Source: an uncultured Pelagimonas sp. (GTDB lineage: Bacteria; Pseudomonadota; Alphaproteobacteria; Rhodobacterales; Rhodobacteraceae). From it: a DNA stretch of 64,000 bases. Position numbers and translations under genes: made by a program. Below are positions 63,113 through 64,000 of this stretch, one piece after another. The notes beneath the pieces are model-generated. The model did not search any database. It was not told the origin of the DNA and worked only from the letters and a program-made list of their open reading frames with translations. The stretch covers positions 1 through 64,000 of the forward strand of contig CANMIH010000013.1 in the NCBI GenBank assembly GCA_947497905.1. Reading direction: 5' to 3'. Numbering within the stretch: position 1 is the first letter of the stretch; each line of letters begins with the position of its first letter.

Positions 63113-63880
63113 ATGCCCAGATACGCACTATTGGTAGAATATGATGGCCGTCCCTTTGCGGGGTGGCAGCGACAGAAAGATCAACCCTCGGTTCAGGGGG
63201 CGATTGAGGCTGCGCTGGCCAAGCTTGAAAAACGCGACCACACCATCGCCGCAGCGGGTCGAACCGATGCCGGTGTGCATGGGCGCGGGCAGGTGGCCCA
63301 TTGCGACATGGAAAAGGACTGGGATCCGTTCCGCTTGTCCGAGGCGCTGAACTATCATCTCAAACCCAATCCGGTTGCCATTCTGCGCGCCGAACGGGTG
63401 GCGGATGACTGGCATGCACGGTTCTCGGCCATGGAGCGGCGTTATCTGTTCCGTCTGTTGACCCGCCGCGCGCCTGCGACGCTGGAAGAGGGGCATGTCT
63501 GGCAGGTCAAACACGAGCTGGATGTCGAGGCCATGCGGGCCGGGGCACGTCATCTCATTGGCCACCATGATTTCACCACCTTCCGCAGTGTGATCTGTCA
63601 GGCGCAATCGCCGGTCAAAACCATGGATGAGATATCGATTGAGGCGGTGCGGGGACCGGCGGGGATCGAAATTCAGTTCCGTTTGCGCGCCCGCAGTTTT
63701 CTGCACAATCAGGTGCGCTCGATTGTGGGTACTCTGGAACGGGTCGGTGCCGGGTCGTGGGACCCTGAGGATGTGCGCGACGCGCTTGAGGCCAAGGAAC
63801 GTGGTGCCTGTGGGCCGGTGTGTCCCCCCTTTGGGCTGTACCTAGACGGCGTTGGCTATCCTGTCGATCCATTTGTGTGA
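63113..63880 (+). CDS. truA: tRNA pseudouridine(38-40) synthase TruA
   Basis: A 255-aa enzyme that forms pseudouridine at positions 38-40 of tRNA anticodon stems. It has [18 protein letters not shown], the catalytic Asp52 in [14 protein letters not shown], and the C-terminal [20 protein letters not shown], all in family order. It may be transcribed with the upstream MFS gene, and a hairpin terminator follows. Confidence 0.97.
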   Translation: MPRYALLVEYDGRPFAGWQRQKDQPSVQGAIEAALAKLEKRDHTIAAAGRTDAGVHGRGQVAHCDMEKDWDPFRLSEALNYHLKPNPVAILRAERVADDWHARFSAMERRYLFRLLTRRAPATLEEGHVWQVKHELDVEAMRAGARHLIGHHDFTTFRSVICQAQSPVKTMDEISIEAVRGPAGIEIQFRLRARSFLHNQVRSIVGTLERVGAGSWDPEDVRDALEAKERGACGPVCPPFGLYLDGVGYPVDPFV

Positions 63881-63975
63881 CAGGCGCATATGGCTGTGCC
63901 CCGCGCGGTGAATCCGACGGGAGTGATGCGCGAGTGCAGGGGATGAAAACGGCGGCCGCCTGATGCGGATCCTGT

Positions 63976-64000
63976 ACAGGCTGTGCCAAAGCCTGTCTTT
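63976..64000 (+). terminator. Terminator after truA, at the window edge
   Basis: A perfect 7-bp stem ACAGGCT/AGCCTGT with loop GTGCCAA is followed by CTTT at the edge of the window. The 95 bp between truA and this hairpin show no gene. Confidence 0.65.

Overview
The window reads as chromosomal DNA of a marine alphaproteobacterium, most likely a member of the Rhodobacterales (roseobacter group). The evidence is the high G+C content, dense ATGA/GTGA/TGATG-coupled operons, a late-cobalamin operon in the order bluF-bluE-bluD-bluC-bluB, a complete oxygen-dependent (cobG/cobE/cobF type) corrin pathway, a TctCBA tripartite transporter with an AtuA/DUF4387 pair, and a ugpBAEC operon. I see no prophage, insertion sequence or CRISPR array.

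Layout. 1-300: three tandem identical tRNA-Glu(TTC) genes. 381-24019: a cobalamin supercluster of about 24 kb. It holds the nucleotide-loop genes cobS-cobT-cobU (minus strand) diverging from bluFEDCB (plus strand), then a minus-strand cobO-lin0512-lin0512-cobQ unit. Next is a cobalamin riboswitch heading one long plus-strand operon: DUF1636 protein, cobW, cobN, cobG, cobH, cobI, cobJ, cobL, cobE, cobM, cobB, cobA, cobF. cobK sits inside that operon in the opposite orientation and has no intergenic DNA of its own. The ATPase partners of CobN (cobaltochelatase CobS/CobT) are not in the window.

24023-31727: a periplasmic binding protein plus a TctDE-like two-component system, divergent from tctC-tctB-tctA-atuA-DUF4387. 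An 11-bp-period direct repeat lies in the divergent promoter. 31902-45115: a type I secretion surface-protein locus. A 2052-aa repetitive secreted protein, an outer-membrane-barrel candidate and a Pro-rich exported protein lie on the plus strand. A convergent minus-strand operon carries sapC-tolC-ABC-hlyD. This gene set recalls the S-layer secretion locus sapCDEF of Campylobacter fetus and is my main candidate for an interesting system.

45567-50781: ugpBAEC glycerol-3-phosphate transporter plus a phosphodiesterase-type enzyme, with an upstream 19-bp perfect palindrome and a hairpin terminator after ugpB. 50842-64000: mixed housekeeping and accessory genes (lipoprotein histidine phosphatase, 2OG-Fe(II) oxygenase, ileS, small exported protein, group III truncated hemoglobin, a strand-biased CTGGC-repeat intergenic region, DUF2269 membrane protein, SDR-DoxX fusion, YcjF/GNAT/YcjX operon, MFS exporter, truA).

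Other structural observations: a two-hairpin repeat of about 60 bp occurs once between cobM and cobB and once inside the cobN reading frame, where it is translated. Two Lin0512-family paralogs sit in the cob cluster, one with the family signature motif and one without it. One histidine phosphatase appears to lack its second catalytic histidine.
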